This document shows, one piece after another, positions 1 to 11,240 of a stretch of DNA of 64,000 nucleotides. Source of the stretch: Armillaria gallica (lineage: Eukaryota; Basidiomycota; Agaricomycetes; Agaricales; Physalacriaceae); NCBI GenBank assembly GCA_037576215.1, contig JBANDB010000011.1:372001-436000 (forward strand), in the 5' to 3' direction. Position numbers and translations under genes: made by a program. The notes beneath the pieces are model-generated. The model did not search any database, was not told the origin of the DNA, and saw only the letters and a program-made list of their open reading frames with translations. The first letter of the stretch is position 1; every line of letters starts with the position of its first letter.

Positions 1-1345
1 ATTCTTTTTTCGATTTAAAACTGGCGCAATCTAGGTTATCCGTCTCTTTGTTCACAATCAAACATTTTCAATGTGACTTTACGCGACTCTCTATTTTGAC
101 AGACTTCACATTCAAGATGTCGAGAAGCCTACGTCTTCACGCCAACTCTGCCAGACTATTCATGCGTAATGAACCATTGGGGGGAGGATATGCGTCACAA
201 CGTAGAATTCAGCTTACGTCCGGTGTTGACAAGGTTTGGTACGTTAATCTTTGGAAAGGCTTATCCTTAGCCTGATAGGAATTTGACAGGTACAAATACG
301 GCCGTCTAGACGTCTCGCGTGATGCAGGATACAAAGAAAAGCTCCGTTAGGATCAGATGAATCTACGTGCAATTTTGCCAAGTGAGTCTTGTGTAGCTGC
401 TCGTCGTTCATATGATTCTAACACATGCCCACCTCCAAGCCTTTCTGAACAGGATCAGCTTTTCCAAGCCAGTCGATGATAGTGCACTCTACGCCTTGAC
501 CGGATCCTCAACCGTAGATGTCTTGGCCAGTGTTCTAGGTCGTGGTGCCCGAGATACCCTCGTCATATACTTCCTTGCCTCGACGCAACCAACATACGGA
601 GTTATGGTACTTTTTAGTCTAGCCTTCGATTTCAAGCGGGTTGCTGCTGCGCCGGCCATCTCGTTATATTGTGGCTTTCACTCTTGGCTCGGCTTTTGCC
701 TGGCCGCGCGATGGAGAATATGCACTATTCAAAACAGTATATCGGAGCAGCAATTAATTCTTTGCAGAATTCTTACCTCTGTCCGTAATCGTTTCTGTCG
801 TTGAATGGCTCAGGCATCCTACTGGAAGATACTCAAACAGAGGGATTCACCAAGCATCGCATAATTTTGCCTACGCAGGTGGCAGGGTTTCTATGTCGTG
901 GAACTTGGAGTGAATATCAAACTGCATCGATTAATATTTGTCGGAACTTTGACATGGCCTTTTAAGGCAGCTTGGCTTTTAATCTTATCACAAAGATAAA
1001 AATGCATAACATAAGCCGGTCGTTGCCGAGATAATCTGACCGGATAAGATTATTATTGCCGCATTAGGATATTATCTGGTAGGATGCATAGATAATCATT
1101 GCTGACACATATATCGTGACATGTGACCATAAAATTTGAATAAATGCAACAAAATGAGCGACTAAAAAAAACCTTCCTAAAAGACTGAGAAATTGAGATA
1201 ACTAAAAGCATATTCATAAAATAGGATAAAGGGAAAGCTGGGAGAAAAGCGGTGAAAGCAGTATAAGCAAAACTCAGAAAACATTGTAAGAAAATACGAT
1301 CCCAGACGAAAGTCCCACATTCTTCTCGAAGTCTTCCGAACTCTC
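1..1345. other. No recognisable gene
   Basis: AT-rich stretch with only short open frames. The longest (412-804, plus, 130 codons) has no motif I recognise and no flanking splice pattern. I see nothing reliable here. A palindromic CCTTTTAAGG lies near 960. Confidence 0.5.
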
Positions 1346-2124
1346 CTACACCATCTCCGCAGACTCAACAGCTACCATGCTTGTTCTAGTACTGGGAATT
1401 CCAGGCTTGTCTTCGCTGACATCTGCATCATACTGGCCATTGACAATCAAAACTCCCTCTTCTTCCCGAAGAGCTTTTAATCGGTTCTCCAGTTCGGCCT
1501 CAATAAAATTGACGCTCCTGCTGAGCTCAGCAAGTCGAAGAGAAAGCATCTCTGGGTTTATAGAGTGAGTACTTATTGGCTCCTCACTGGCAATAGATAG
1601 GATTTCAACGAGGTACATGTTGGCTCTGCAGATAGCTCGCAGGTGTCGCTGGCAATCTGCAGACTGTAGTTTGATTTGACGTGCCTTTTTGGTTGCATGC
1701 AGACACAAAATATCTTGGCCAAGCCACATCATCCTTCATAATGATGGAAAGGGATCCTTTCTGCGAAGGGGTGGACGGCGCGGCAGGTTGGAGGCTGAGG
1801 GTGCTGGTTGACTGGGTGAGGAAGGCGGCGATGCTGGAGAGCGATGAGGGGATGCTGTTGCCACTGCAGTGAGAGAATGGCTGGTGGATGCAGGACTGCT
1901 AGGGGCTTGAATGTACGTGCTAACGACCCTTGTCTCTGAGTATATAGAATTAAAGGAAGGATATTTAAATTCAGTTCTAGATAAAAATACAAAGATTAGA
2001 AAGACTGTAAGAGCAATCTTTTCCTGCCAGCTCACTTGTTCTGTCCAGGGATGTGCACAATGCCTTGAGCATGACGAAGAGCAGCATTGATCTTATTAGT
2101 CAAGCTTTGGGTGTTATTGGACAT
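1346..2124 (-). pseudogene. Small hypothetical protein gene, Ser/Pro-rich, with in-frame TGA
   Basis: The start ATG is at 2124-2122, with N-terminus MSNNTQSLTNKINAALRHA. A short intron (gtgagc...tctag, about 2038-1980) keeps the frame into a Ser/Pro/Ala-rich stretch. The frame is then cut by TGA at 1738-1736 (context PSL*RMMWLG) and resumes at once for another 128 codons, ending at 1346. The C-terminal half is predicted helical, with many Glu, Leu and Arg and several Cys. I do not recognise the family. It lies just downstream of, and in the same orientation as, the Plavaka transposase, so it may be a passenger gene of that element. The single in-frame TGA in an otherwise good two-exon model argues for a recently disabled gene. 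Confidence 0.5.
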
Positions 2125-2417
2125 TTTCTTTTCAACATAAAAATGGCAGAGCTCGCTGTTCTACAGGGCTTGTTCTTCTGAGAGTAAGAGAGGGTGAGAA
2201 GAAGAAGAAGAAGCCGAACGAGAGGCCTGGTGACCATCTGCTAGCTTATGCAATTTTGACAACCCTGAAGGGTACCTCTCTCTTGCGACTACAGTTTCTG
2301 AGGATGTATTCCTTTCTCAAGTCAAACGTTCAAGCTGTACTTGTGCAATGTCTGCTAATAATCATTGTAAAATCAATAGTGTTACACCTATATAGCTAGG
2401 CTATATCAAAATGTTAA

Positions 2418-5400
2418 CTAACACTTTCCCTGATATGAAAGGGTTTGCATGCGAAGAAACATGTCTGAATCTACTACGTCAACCACAAGATACTCCTGTA
2501 TAAGTTCACCATCTTCCGACAAAGGAGTAAAACCAAAGTCTTCAACAATCAGAGCACCCCGGATAACTGAGTAGATTGAGTACAAACGTGAAGCAGATCT
2601 CTTTTGCTCTCGAACCCGATAAAAGCCTAAATCATTGTCTTCTCGGTAATGAACTCGTCCAGGCTTGTTATCCAGAGGCTGCGCAAGCAGAAGAGGAAAT
2701 TTGGAACCACGGACGATGCATTCAAACAATAGAATGAGTCATGCAAATACTGGACTGTCGTCGGTATCCAGAAGCACAAAATCATAATGGGGGTGATTAT
2801 AGAAGTCTGGAGTGCATCGCAGAATATCTGTTTTGGACGTCCAGTCTGCAACACTTGCATAGTTTGATTTTATCATGCCATATAAGAAAATCTATAATAA
2901 TACTGTGAGATTGAAGAGAAGATGCGTAAGGATCTGAAACATTACCTGTTTGTCAGCTTTGAATCCCTCGAAGTGAACCTGCTTCTCATTGAGAAGAGGC
3001 AACTCCTCAGGATGCTTTTCAAAGTGTGTCGTCATAAATGTTGATAACATTGTTTGAAAGTTCTTGAGGCTCGAATCTTCGTCACTCTTCACTTCAAGCT
3101 CTTCCATTGATAGCTTTCCACCTCCCTTCCCATGACCGCCATGAACAGAGGCAACTCTGCTATATGCATGAACAGATTGGTTTGGGTCTGGGCTTTCTGT
3201 ATCGTCTTCCCCCTCGGCGAGAGCTTCTTGAGCAGCTTCATTGCGAAGTTTGATTTGGTGGCGAATATATGTTGTTGCGGTGATCCATTGGTCTACTCTC
3301 AAAACCTGGGAGATAAAAGGGTTAGATTAGTGGTTCAGTAGAAGGCATCAAAGAACATTGCTAACTTGTTTTTCTATATTTCTAAAGTTTGTACGTCTTT
3401 GATAAGCCTCCTTCAGTGCGCCATGCATGCTTTCATTGGGCTTTGTATTGTAGTTGAGCATTACCCCTTTTGCTTCAATGTCATCGAATAGGTGCCTATG
3501 TGAATGGAATTTGGGAAATTCCCATGATTTTGGTTGCTCGCTTTTAAATGAGCCCTTGCGTTTTCTCTCTGCGGCCTTTTTAGCTCGTTCATATTCCTTC
3601 CATGCAGCATTCTCATATCCCTATATATCAATCAGTCTGTTAGGGTATCACGCTATAGGTTTTCGCTACTTACATGAATCAAATCTGCCAATATTGGGAG
3701 TCTAGCTCACCCAGCTTCCAGAGTTGCTGTTGTATGCAGGGTAAAACCAGCGTACATATCTAGTTCCAAATAAACTCGAAGAGCTTTCAACAAAATATAT
3801 CCAACAGGGTCATTCTGCTTTGTAAGAATGTTATGGATCGCAAAAGGTAGCTGCTAAATTACCATATACGATGAGCCTTCGTGCATGAAGATAAGAATAG
3901 TGATTTGCCTTTGATAGCTTCATATTTCTTTCCATCGGTGAAGTGGATATTCATAAATCCTTGCTTGAAGCGATACAGGTCTCGCCACCAGGGAAAGCGT
4001 TTCAGCCTAAAATAGGTTTCAGTAACCCAAAGAAATGGGATAACTGACATACTGTTCATCTGCCTGCTGTTCAAGAGCTGATGGCAATTTACGAATCCTC
4101 TTAATTAGCTCTCCCAAGATGTGATGTCCAAAAAGACCGTCATGATCAACGTGGAGGCGATCAAAAGAGAGCGCATGATAGGGGTCACACCGTGGGAAGC
4201 TCCAGAATATGTTCTGTTCATACGAGGGATGAATAAAAAATCAAGATATCATTATTGAGACTTACTTGAATGTTCTGAAGTCCGAATTGCTGAAGGTAGT
4301 TGTTTCTGTCTTTAGCCATCTTCAATTTCTTTGCCTCTTTGATAACCTCTTGCATTGAAGTGTTAGTTCGAAGGGGATAAGTCTCTTGCAGATTGCTTTG
4401 CTGATCTTTATGAACAAGACAAATATTACAAGGGAAGTCGCTGCTTCCACCGTGAATCAAGGACATTATTGCTCTATCAAATAAATCAGCAGATATCTAA
4501 AAGAGCCACAGCAGTACGCACTGTTCTTTGTAATCAGCAGATAAGATCAAAATGATAGGGAAAAGATAAAGCGGACTATCCCCAAAGAGAACCCAAGTGC
4601 CTTGTTTAGCCTGTGTTTCAATAGTGGAAAGAATAATCTTAAACGCCTCATGCCAGACGACGTGCTTGAAATCGGCACAGTATGATTTACCGTTATGCTG
4701 AGGCTCTTCTACTACCTAAGAGTCTGATGAGATGCATTGTCCAAGATAGTTATACCACAGAAACTTACAATCGGTAGCCATCCCACTACTGTACCCCCGC
4801 CAACACCTGTTCCATTGCGAATAAAGGACTCAAGATTTGCAAGCCGAGCGATAACGGGATATGCTTGGACAGTTCCAAAGGAGGAAAGCCACGTTTTATC
4901 TGCGTATAATATGTAGCATAAGGGCTTGCCATTTTTTGGAAGAGACGACTGCTTTCATTAGATGTAAGTTACCATAGTAAGGAGTGATCCTACCTGTGCC
5001 TCCCAGAAGAGATTGGCTGTCCAAGGTTCTGTATAGAACCTTTCAAATGTTTCTCCATTGAATTTGTATAGTTTTTGAGTGTCGAAGACGAGATGCAGAG
5101 CCAGAGCAGGTTCCTGAACTATGTCGATAGCCCAGGACCATAGATCATGATGATAGACGTCAAACTCGTAATTCTGGTCTCTCAAAGGGACAGTAAAAGT
5201 GGTTTTGGAGAACTGAAATAGAGAATAGATGTCTGTTGAGTCTCATCGGATAATAGCTCGGAGCCTCGGACTTACAGGAGTACGAAGATATGCAGCTGTG
5301 TCCCAAAGCTTGATAAGGTCTCAGTGAGTCTCAAATTGTGGGAGCTCCCCATTTCTCTCCTTGATATTCTGTAACATTGCATCTATTTGACCTTCATTAA

Positions 5401-5930
5401 GAGCAGATTCCAATATCATTTCGGAGAGTTCAAAGTCCTTTAGAGATTGATACAGCCTCCAAGGTGCGGGATCAATTGTGAAATCTGTCTTGTTGCTATT
5501 GCAAGATCCCCCAAAATCCTTGAGTCGGACTATCCTGGTAGCAAGTCCGCTTGAAGGATGATATTCTGTCCGAATCAAGTCAGGTTCCAAAGCAGGCTTG
5601 TCTGTAGCTATAAGGATTGGCGCTGGGGACCAAGGCCCTAAAACAGATAAATTATCAAGATCCAGGCTTAAACGAGACAGCTCAAACTGAGGTAATACTT
5701 ACTTGGTTCGGATGTCCACTCAGGGATTTCATCCAGACCAGAAAAGGTGTCTAGAGGATGAGGATCTGTCACTACGAGTTCTTGAAGGTTCTGCTGGCAT
5801 ATCTGGGCTTCATAAAATTGTCTTGATAATTCTGATTGAATCTTTTGAGGCAAGCTTTTTCGTGGGTTTTGAACCCTCTAGCGTCAAATGTCTTGTTACA
5901 TCCTTGGCATAGTCTACCTTGCATCTGCAT
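2418..5930 (-). pseudogene. Plavaka-type (CACTA superfamily) transposase, degenerate
   Basis: The gene has many exons on the minus strand, separated by introns of about 50 nt. The N-terminus (from 5930) carries a C2HC finger, CQGCNKTF...H...C. Then come the acidic PxTxP-like region (5590-5321), the WSWAIDIVQEP and PWTANLFWEAQ block (about 5170-4995), the core with YADKTWLSSFG (about 4890), the FPCNICLVHKD Cys block (about 4420), FMNIHFTDGKKYEA (about 3960), FPKFHSHRHLFDDIEAKG (about 3500), TKPNESMHGALKEAYQRRT (about 3410) and a VVDVVDSDMFLRM C-terminus. These are the conserved blocks of fungal Plavaka transposases, which cut and paste DNA in the nucleus. The frame is broken by TGA at 5323-5321, 3709-3707 and 2741-2739, and by a probable frameshift near 5830, so it should be inactive. 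Confidence 0.85.
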
Positions 5931-6364
5931 CTTTGAGAGAACCAAGTAATTATCAGACTTTAGCTTCAAGCTTGCCAATTAGGAAGCTGGAGGTAACTCA
6001 CTAGGGAAATTCCACGATTTGCAAGTCAGGTCGACAGAGACAACGAGGAGTTTGATAAGTGGTAAAGGCACTGCCAGCAAAGCAACTTTCTAATAAATGT
6101 CATGTGTTCATTACATCTATTCGGATTGTTAGTTACCATTGGTGACAGAAGTATTCTTCCGACTGTAACTGTGGCAAAGATACAAGAAGTCCGATACTCT
6201 CTGGCTTGCAAATGATGTCATCTCCGGTTATTGAATTCGAAAGGTCAGCAACAATGACATCATAAGCAACCCATGGGAGCTATTGCTAATCTTTGTCGGC
6301 TAGGCTTAGTCGGGGTGGCAGGACACACTTTGACAATATCCTGTATATTTGATCAAGAATGATA
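5931..6364. other. Spacer between two minus-strand pseudogenes
   Basis: No gene recognised. It separates the 3' end of the 8500-6365 gene from the transposase start, so it is the likely former promoter region of the transposase. No clear TATA box could be fixed. Confidence 0.4.
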
Positions 6365-8500
6365 TTACAAGAGATTTAAAGGAGAACGGCAAGGCAAGAT
6401 AGGAGGACGACCAAAAGTTTCAAAAAAGGTTTGTGTGTAGTGTCTGGCCAACTCTTTTTCGACATGCAGCCCACTCTCTGTTTCTTCCTTACCCATCGGC
6501 CCTTCGCAAGAGAGAGGCAAAGGGACTGACCATCTCCGCATGAGTTCACAAAGTTTGAGCAAACTTTCATACCGTTTTTCCCATGCCACAGCTCCAAAAC
6601 CAGCATCCGTCGATGATAACAAAGATGGGATTAACGATCCCTCAGGGAAAAGCATGAGAACCCTCGTTTTGATGTTGTAAGGTAGGGTCCTCTGTTGCCG
6701 GCACTGCTGAAACATCTGCAGGGGGCGAGGGATGACAGACCACACGGCTATCAAGAGCAAGTAGCTCAAACCGAAAATTTAGCTCCGATATTTCCCAGAT
6801 TAGCTGTCAACCTCGATGAAGATCAAAGGTCTCGTTGTCAAGCAACAAAATGGGTGGTAAGAGCTGAACTACAATTCCTTGCCGTCGCATGCATTCACCA
6901 AGCAAGTTTTCGACGTCTTGAAAGGCTTTTCTCAAATTGGTTGTATTTGTATAATGGGATTGTGGGTCTTTCCACTTCAGAGGGAGGGCCAGAAGATCTC
7001 GCCATTGCTGAGCAGAGAGGGGAAGAGCATCTGAATCAGCAGCAGTGGCACGATACTTCAAAGCATCAAGGATATGCGCTAGCTGTTGAAGATAGGCTTT
7101 TTGATGAACTGTGTTCGCATTTACAAGAAGTCCAGGGTCTGGGAACAGGTAGGTTGCTTGGACAGGTAGTTTTGGAGCACAATTTGATTGCTGGTTGATT
7201 GATGGGAGAGCATCTGCCCATGCAGAGATGGGTGGAGGAGCATAGTCGCCTTCAATATCTGTGAATTTATCATGCATAGAGGCAGATGTTTCTTTCTCTG
7301 GCAGCACTTCCAGTCAGATCAGAGGTAGGCATAATATGCAAACCGACTTACTTCGATGCTTTCTTTTCTTCTCCGAGTGAGCTGATGGTTTTTTTCAATA
7401 CGGATGGGACCAACGCTAGATGATAGTTCTGGGAGAGCCAACGAAGAACACGAAGAGACTGAAATTGGAGGTTGAACAGTATTAGGTGTTCGAAAGGGAT
7501 CCCTGTAGCCTTGGAATCGATGCAGACATTGATGTTGAGCTGCATGTATCTGCAGATCTGAAGGCAGACCAGCAAATACAATAGGAACAGGGGGTTTGGT
7601 TTCAGTTGTATTTATTGAGGGCTTGGTGAACTCGACGAGACAAAGAATGATTTGGTTACTGAACATCTCTATTGGATGAACAAAATACACAGGAATACAG
7701 GCCTTCGAAAACAACTGGGCCACACCGACGTCCCATGTGAAGGTCCCCATACGATGTTCAGGCTTGTGTCGTATGGCTGGCGATTTGAGACCATCCATAA
7801 CTGGTTTACAGTGGTCCATGTAATCCAAAGCACCAACGATCTCGAGCCAAAATCATTGTGCTGTTGCTACCATGACTTGAATGGTAAATGTGTCTGTGTT
7901 CACATGGCGAAGATGGTCAATCAGCCCTTCCATGTGAGACCGAAAGATCTTCAGGAGCTGGTGGTACGCTGATGATTTGGTAGAGTCTGAAAGCGCTAAT
8001 GACACTCGACTATCAATGTGATTGTAGGCACAAAACAGCTGGTGGTGGAATTGATGATGCAGGATGCCAATCCCCTTGACAGCACCTGTTGCCCAGTTGA
8101 TATCCTTGTCTACGTCAACATCCTGCCATATGCAACCATATTCTCGGTACGGATGTTGAGCATCAGAAGGCTCCGGAAAGCGTGGAATGAGAGGAAGATG
8201 GCAAAGTGTTTTGTGATAGTATTGAGGTGCTCAGGTAGGATCGTGCACTCCAAAACGGCCATCAGTATACAGGCGCACTTCCTTGGATGTTGCAGGTTGA
8301 GGAATGGATCCAGTGACAAAAGAAGTTACGAAGAACATCTTGTCAGGGAAAAGTGCGCCAACTTGACCATCATTAAACGATAAGCTCCCTGGCAGAGTTT
8401 TAATTAACACCGTCTTCTACAAAGTCCAAGTCTGCTTACCTGAAAATCCCTTTGAATTTCGAACAAGGTTCTCCACACAAAAGTGGGTGTTCTTTTCCAT
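6365..8500 (-). pseudogene. Hypothetical Agaricomycete protein gene with three in-frame TGA codons
   Basis: The start ATG at 8500-8498 opens exon 1 (MEKNTHFCVENLVRNSKGFS), followed by a GT-AG intron to about 8392. The frame then runs to 7337, where another intron (gtaagt...ggaag) leads to 7307 and the last exon. Blocks such as MGTFTWDVGVAQLFSKA, CIPVYFVHPIEM and ISELNFRFELLALDSR resemble a large uncharacterised Agaricomycete family that I know only as hypothetical proteins. TGA codons cut the frame at 8233-8231 (DPT*APQ), 7855-7853 (TAQ*FWL) and 6809-6807 (HRG*QLI), and each time the same frame continues with family-like sequence. One further frameshift is needed near 6655, before LFPEGSLIPSLL. 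I assign no function. Confidence 0.6.
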
Positions 8501-9721
8501 CAGTTACTGGGTAGTTTTAGCATAATTGTGAGGGTTCAAAAGCAAGCAGCAGACCTGGTTCAGAAATGCCGCAAAGGAGTAATAACCTTTGGAGGGTATC
8601 AAGGTGCAACAATCCAAATAGGGAGGTGCTACACAGATTCAACAAGAGATGGTCTCAACGCCAGAGTTAAGACTATCGTCGGATGCACCAGAGCACTCGA
8701 TGCAGCACCAAGAACGCCAAAGTTCTTGGGCAATCTGCACTTGTATTTCCATAAGAAACCTTGAGCGAAATTTAGACAAATGAGCTAAATAAACATGTAC
8801 ACAGTCAAGGCATGCATAAACTCAGAGCCAATGAAATCTTACCGTTTATTGAGCAGAAACATGGGAATGCTGGGCGAAAGATTATGAAGTCACATAGGAA
8901 AGAGAATCGGCCGAAAAAGGAAACTTTGGACGTGTTGAGATCAGATCATCTCGTTCTCATGCATTCACCCTCGTTGCTCAGCATGTTACTCTCGTCCAGC
9001 AGGCTGCCACTGCCACCAGCTTGCGTTCATCACCCAGTATACTATCCCCCCAGCATCAGTTTGTCCCCAGCTGATGCTCTGCCTCACACCTTTCCTTTGC
9101 CATTGTACAACTTTGCCACTGTCGCCACGGAATGAAGGTCCTGTTCCCACAACCATCCTCCCAGCCATACCAATCAGGAGTAGTCGCTGCCAGCTAGGAC
9201 TATGGATTGCCATCTTGCTGGCCGTATGGTGGAGTACTCGTAATGGGTGGCTTGGACTTTGGTGTCCAAGTTACGCAGTGCATTGACTATGGGGTCGACA
9301 CGCCGTGGCAGTACCACACGTTTTCCTATGGTGGAGAGCAGTGAGGTCTGCCCGTATTATGTGTACTCATCGATGTCGGCTATCACTTTGGTCATACGAG
9401 AATGACTCTTTGCAGTTCTTCGTTTATTGATGTCCACCGAATACATCACTCGTCGTTATCGCATGATTCTGGCTACCTTCGTCTAATTTTGACCTTGGTA
9501 GCATCCCATCATCGTTTACAGACTCGATGTATGCACCATCCAACCTGACTCCCGTCAACACAGGCTAATCCACAAGACAAGCCTGGGGCATGGTATGTTT
9601 ACCGGGTGAAATGCACGATTTGAGTTTGTTGTGTGGACAGGTCAGTCATGACCATACCGGGTAGGAAACCCATTGAGGGACCAAGATGAACAAAGTCAAA
9701 AGGCAGTCATTTCTCAGCCAA
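8501..9721. other. No recognisable gene
   Basis: Several 75-107 codon open frames on both strands overlap, none with a recognisable motif. It may hold scrambled remnants upstream of the kexin fragment, but I could not identify a kexin catalytic domain here. Confidence 0.4.
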
Positions 9722-9840
9722 AGTGGGTTCACGTATTTATGTCAATTTTATAACTTACAAAACATGTCTACTAGAACTATGGTGACATCAACACCAGTAC
9801 TCAAGAGTCCTTGGTACCATCGATGGCATCATACTCAACT
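9722..9840 (+). repeat. Diverged direct repeat, left copy
   Basis: About 120 bases, beginning near AGTGGGTTCACGTATTTATG, align with 13767-13885. In the best block (GGTGAC.TCAAC.CC.GTA), four of the five CpG sites of the right copy are CpA here. The two copies flank the kexin and sulfate permease remnants. Confidence 0.55.
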
Positions 9841-9974
9841 CGGCGTTCATTACTCCTATTTTATTCTAGCTCCAGGAAAAAGGCAAACATCGGATTCTTT
9901 CAAGTTACCTCCCTTCGGTAGGTGTTTTCATCCTGCCAAAATCGCTTTTAACTGACACACTGACATAGTTCCAA

Positions 9975-11063
9975 CTCTGCCGCAAGCAAACGATCAACTG
10001 AAGAAGAGCCGGGCGAGCTTGATGAAGGAGCGAGCACAGATTCTATCACGTCCACCCTGCCTGCGGAGGAGCCAGACGCGGCACCTGAAGATCCGCTAGT
10101 CGCAGCGGATGACACCTCTGTTGATGCTGGCAAGGTTGTGGAGAAGGTCACAGAGGTGGCGAAACAAGCTGCGGAGAAGCCCAAGGCAGATGTTCCCGCA
10201 TACCTCTGTTTCAAGGCCGCACAGGATTGGGAGCTAGTAAAGCCGCAGGCGTGGATTAAAACGCATACCATACAGCTGGAAAGCGGCACAATGACAGAAG
10301 AAGGTGAATATTCCGGAGGTCAGGACTCAGTTCATCGGCGAAGGTGGAGGACAAGCAAAATCACGGTGACGGAGGAGATGGAGCAACAGAGCAATTTTGA
10401 GAAGCTTGAGCACATTGACATTAGCCTGGATTTCCCGTCATCATCGATCTTCCTCCCACGACCAACAAACCTACCATTCCACTGCAGTCATTCCCAACAT
10501 CTACTACACCTGAAAGTGCCAGTGCCTCAAGTACCCCAACAGTGGATGAGGGCTGGTTCAATGGCCTGTCAAACCTTGTGTCGCACCCAAAGTGGTTCTT
10601 TGGAGCTATTGGGGCTGTCGCCATCTTTGGCATCGGTGCTTTGATATTCTTGTGGTGATGTAGGTGTGCGGTACGCACAGCCAGGAATGCCGACTAATCC
10701 ACGATTCCAGGTAGTGAAGACCTACAGATGCGCACAGTTGGGTCAACATCACAATGGCCACAGACAACTAAAGAGCTATACAATGCTTTCAGGGAGGTGT
10801 CGGATGATGAGGACACCGATGAGGAGACCCATTTGCATGGAGGGCGCCCATTATCTGAAGGAATTAGGCTCGATTCTGGTTTCCTCGACGATGAAGAGCC
10901 TGAATCTGCCGGTGACTCAGGGCTTCAACAAAGGTATCGCGACAATCCTGAAGATGAGAGTCGAGTCGATCTCATGAAGGAAAGGAAGCATTCTCCTGGA
11001 AGATCTGCATCCACCAGCCCGAGTCTTAGTGGGGATAGTTGGCAGCATGCTAGCGAAGCATGA
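9975..11063 (+). pseudogene. Kexin (Kex2-like) protease, C-terminal remnant
   Basis: Kexins are Golgi subtilisin-family endoproteases that cleave precursors after dibasic sites. Only the back of the protein remains. An acidic frame opens near 9975 and runs into AAQDWELVKPQAW, QLESGTMTEEGEYSGG and ITVTEEMEQQSNFEKLEHI (start of the P domain, about 10200-10425). Most of the P domain is then missing. A Ser/Thr-rich linker and the single membrane helix follow (WFFGAIGAVAIFGIGALIFLW, about 10590-10655), then the cytoplasmic tail TKELYNAFREVSDDEDTDEE to ...DSWQHASEA (end 11063). TGA at 10656-10658 cuts the frame right after the membrane helix, small indels occur near 10325, and an intron separates helix and tail. 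The S8 catalytic domain is absent, so it cannot be a protease. Confidence 0.8.
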
Positions 11064-11240
11064 TGCGTGATACCTTGCCCACGGAAAACCTGCTTCACAA
11101 TCATGCACCAGCGTTACCCATTGTCAATCGAAGTCCCCCCTACCTCCTGTCATCGTCGTCGGCTTCAGTATTGTCGTCATGAGGTGGTTTGTGAATCCTC
11201 CCGCAGCCAGATGAGACTAAATATTGAATCCGCTGGCAGA

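Noticed and set aside
412..804. 130-codon plus-strand frame as a gene
   Set aside because: No motif, no exon partners, composition like surrounding noncoding sequence.
10421..10678. Minus-strand frames across the kexin remnant
   Set aside because: They are shadows of the plus-strand kexin coding sequence.
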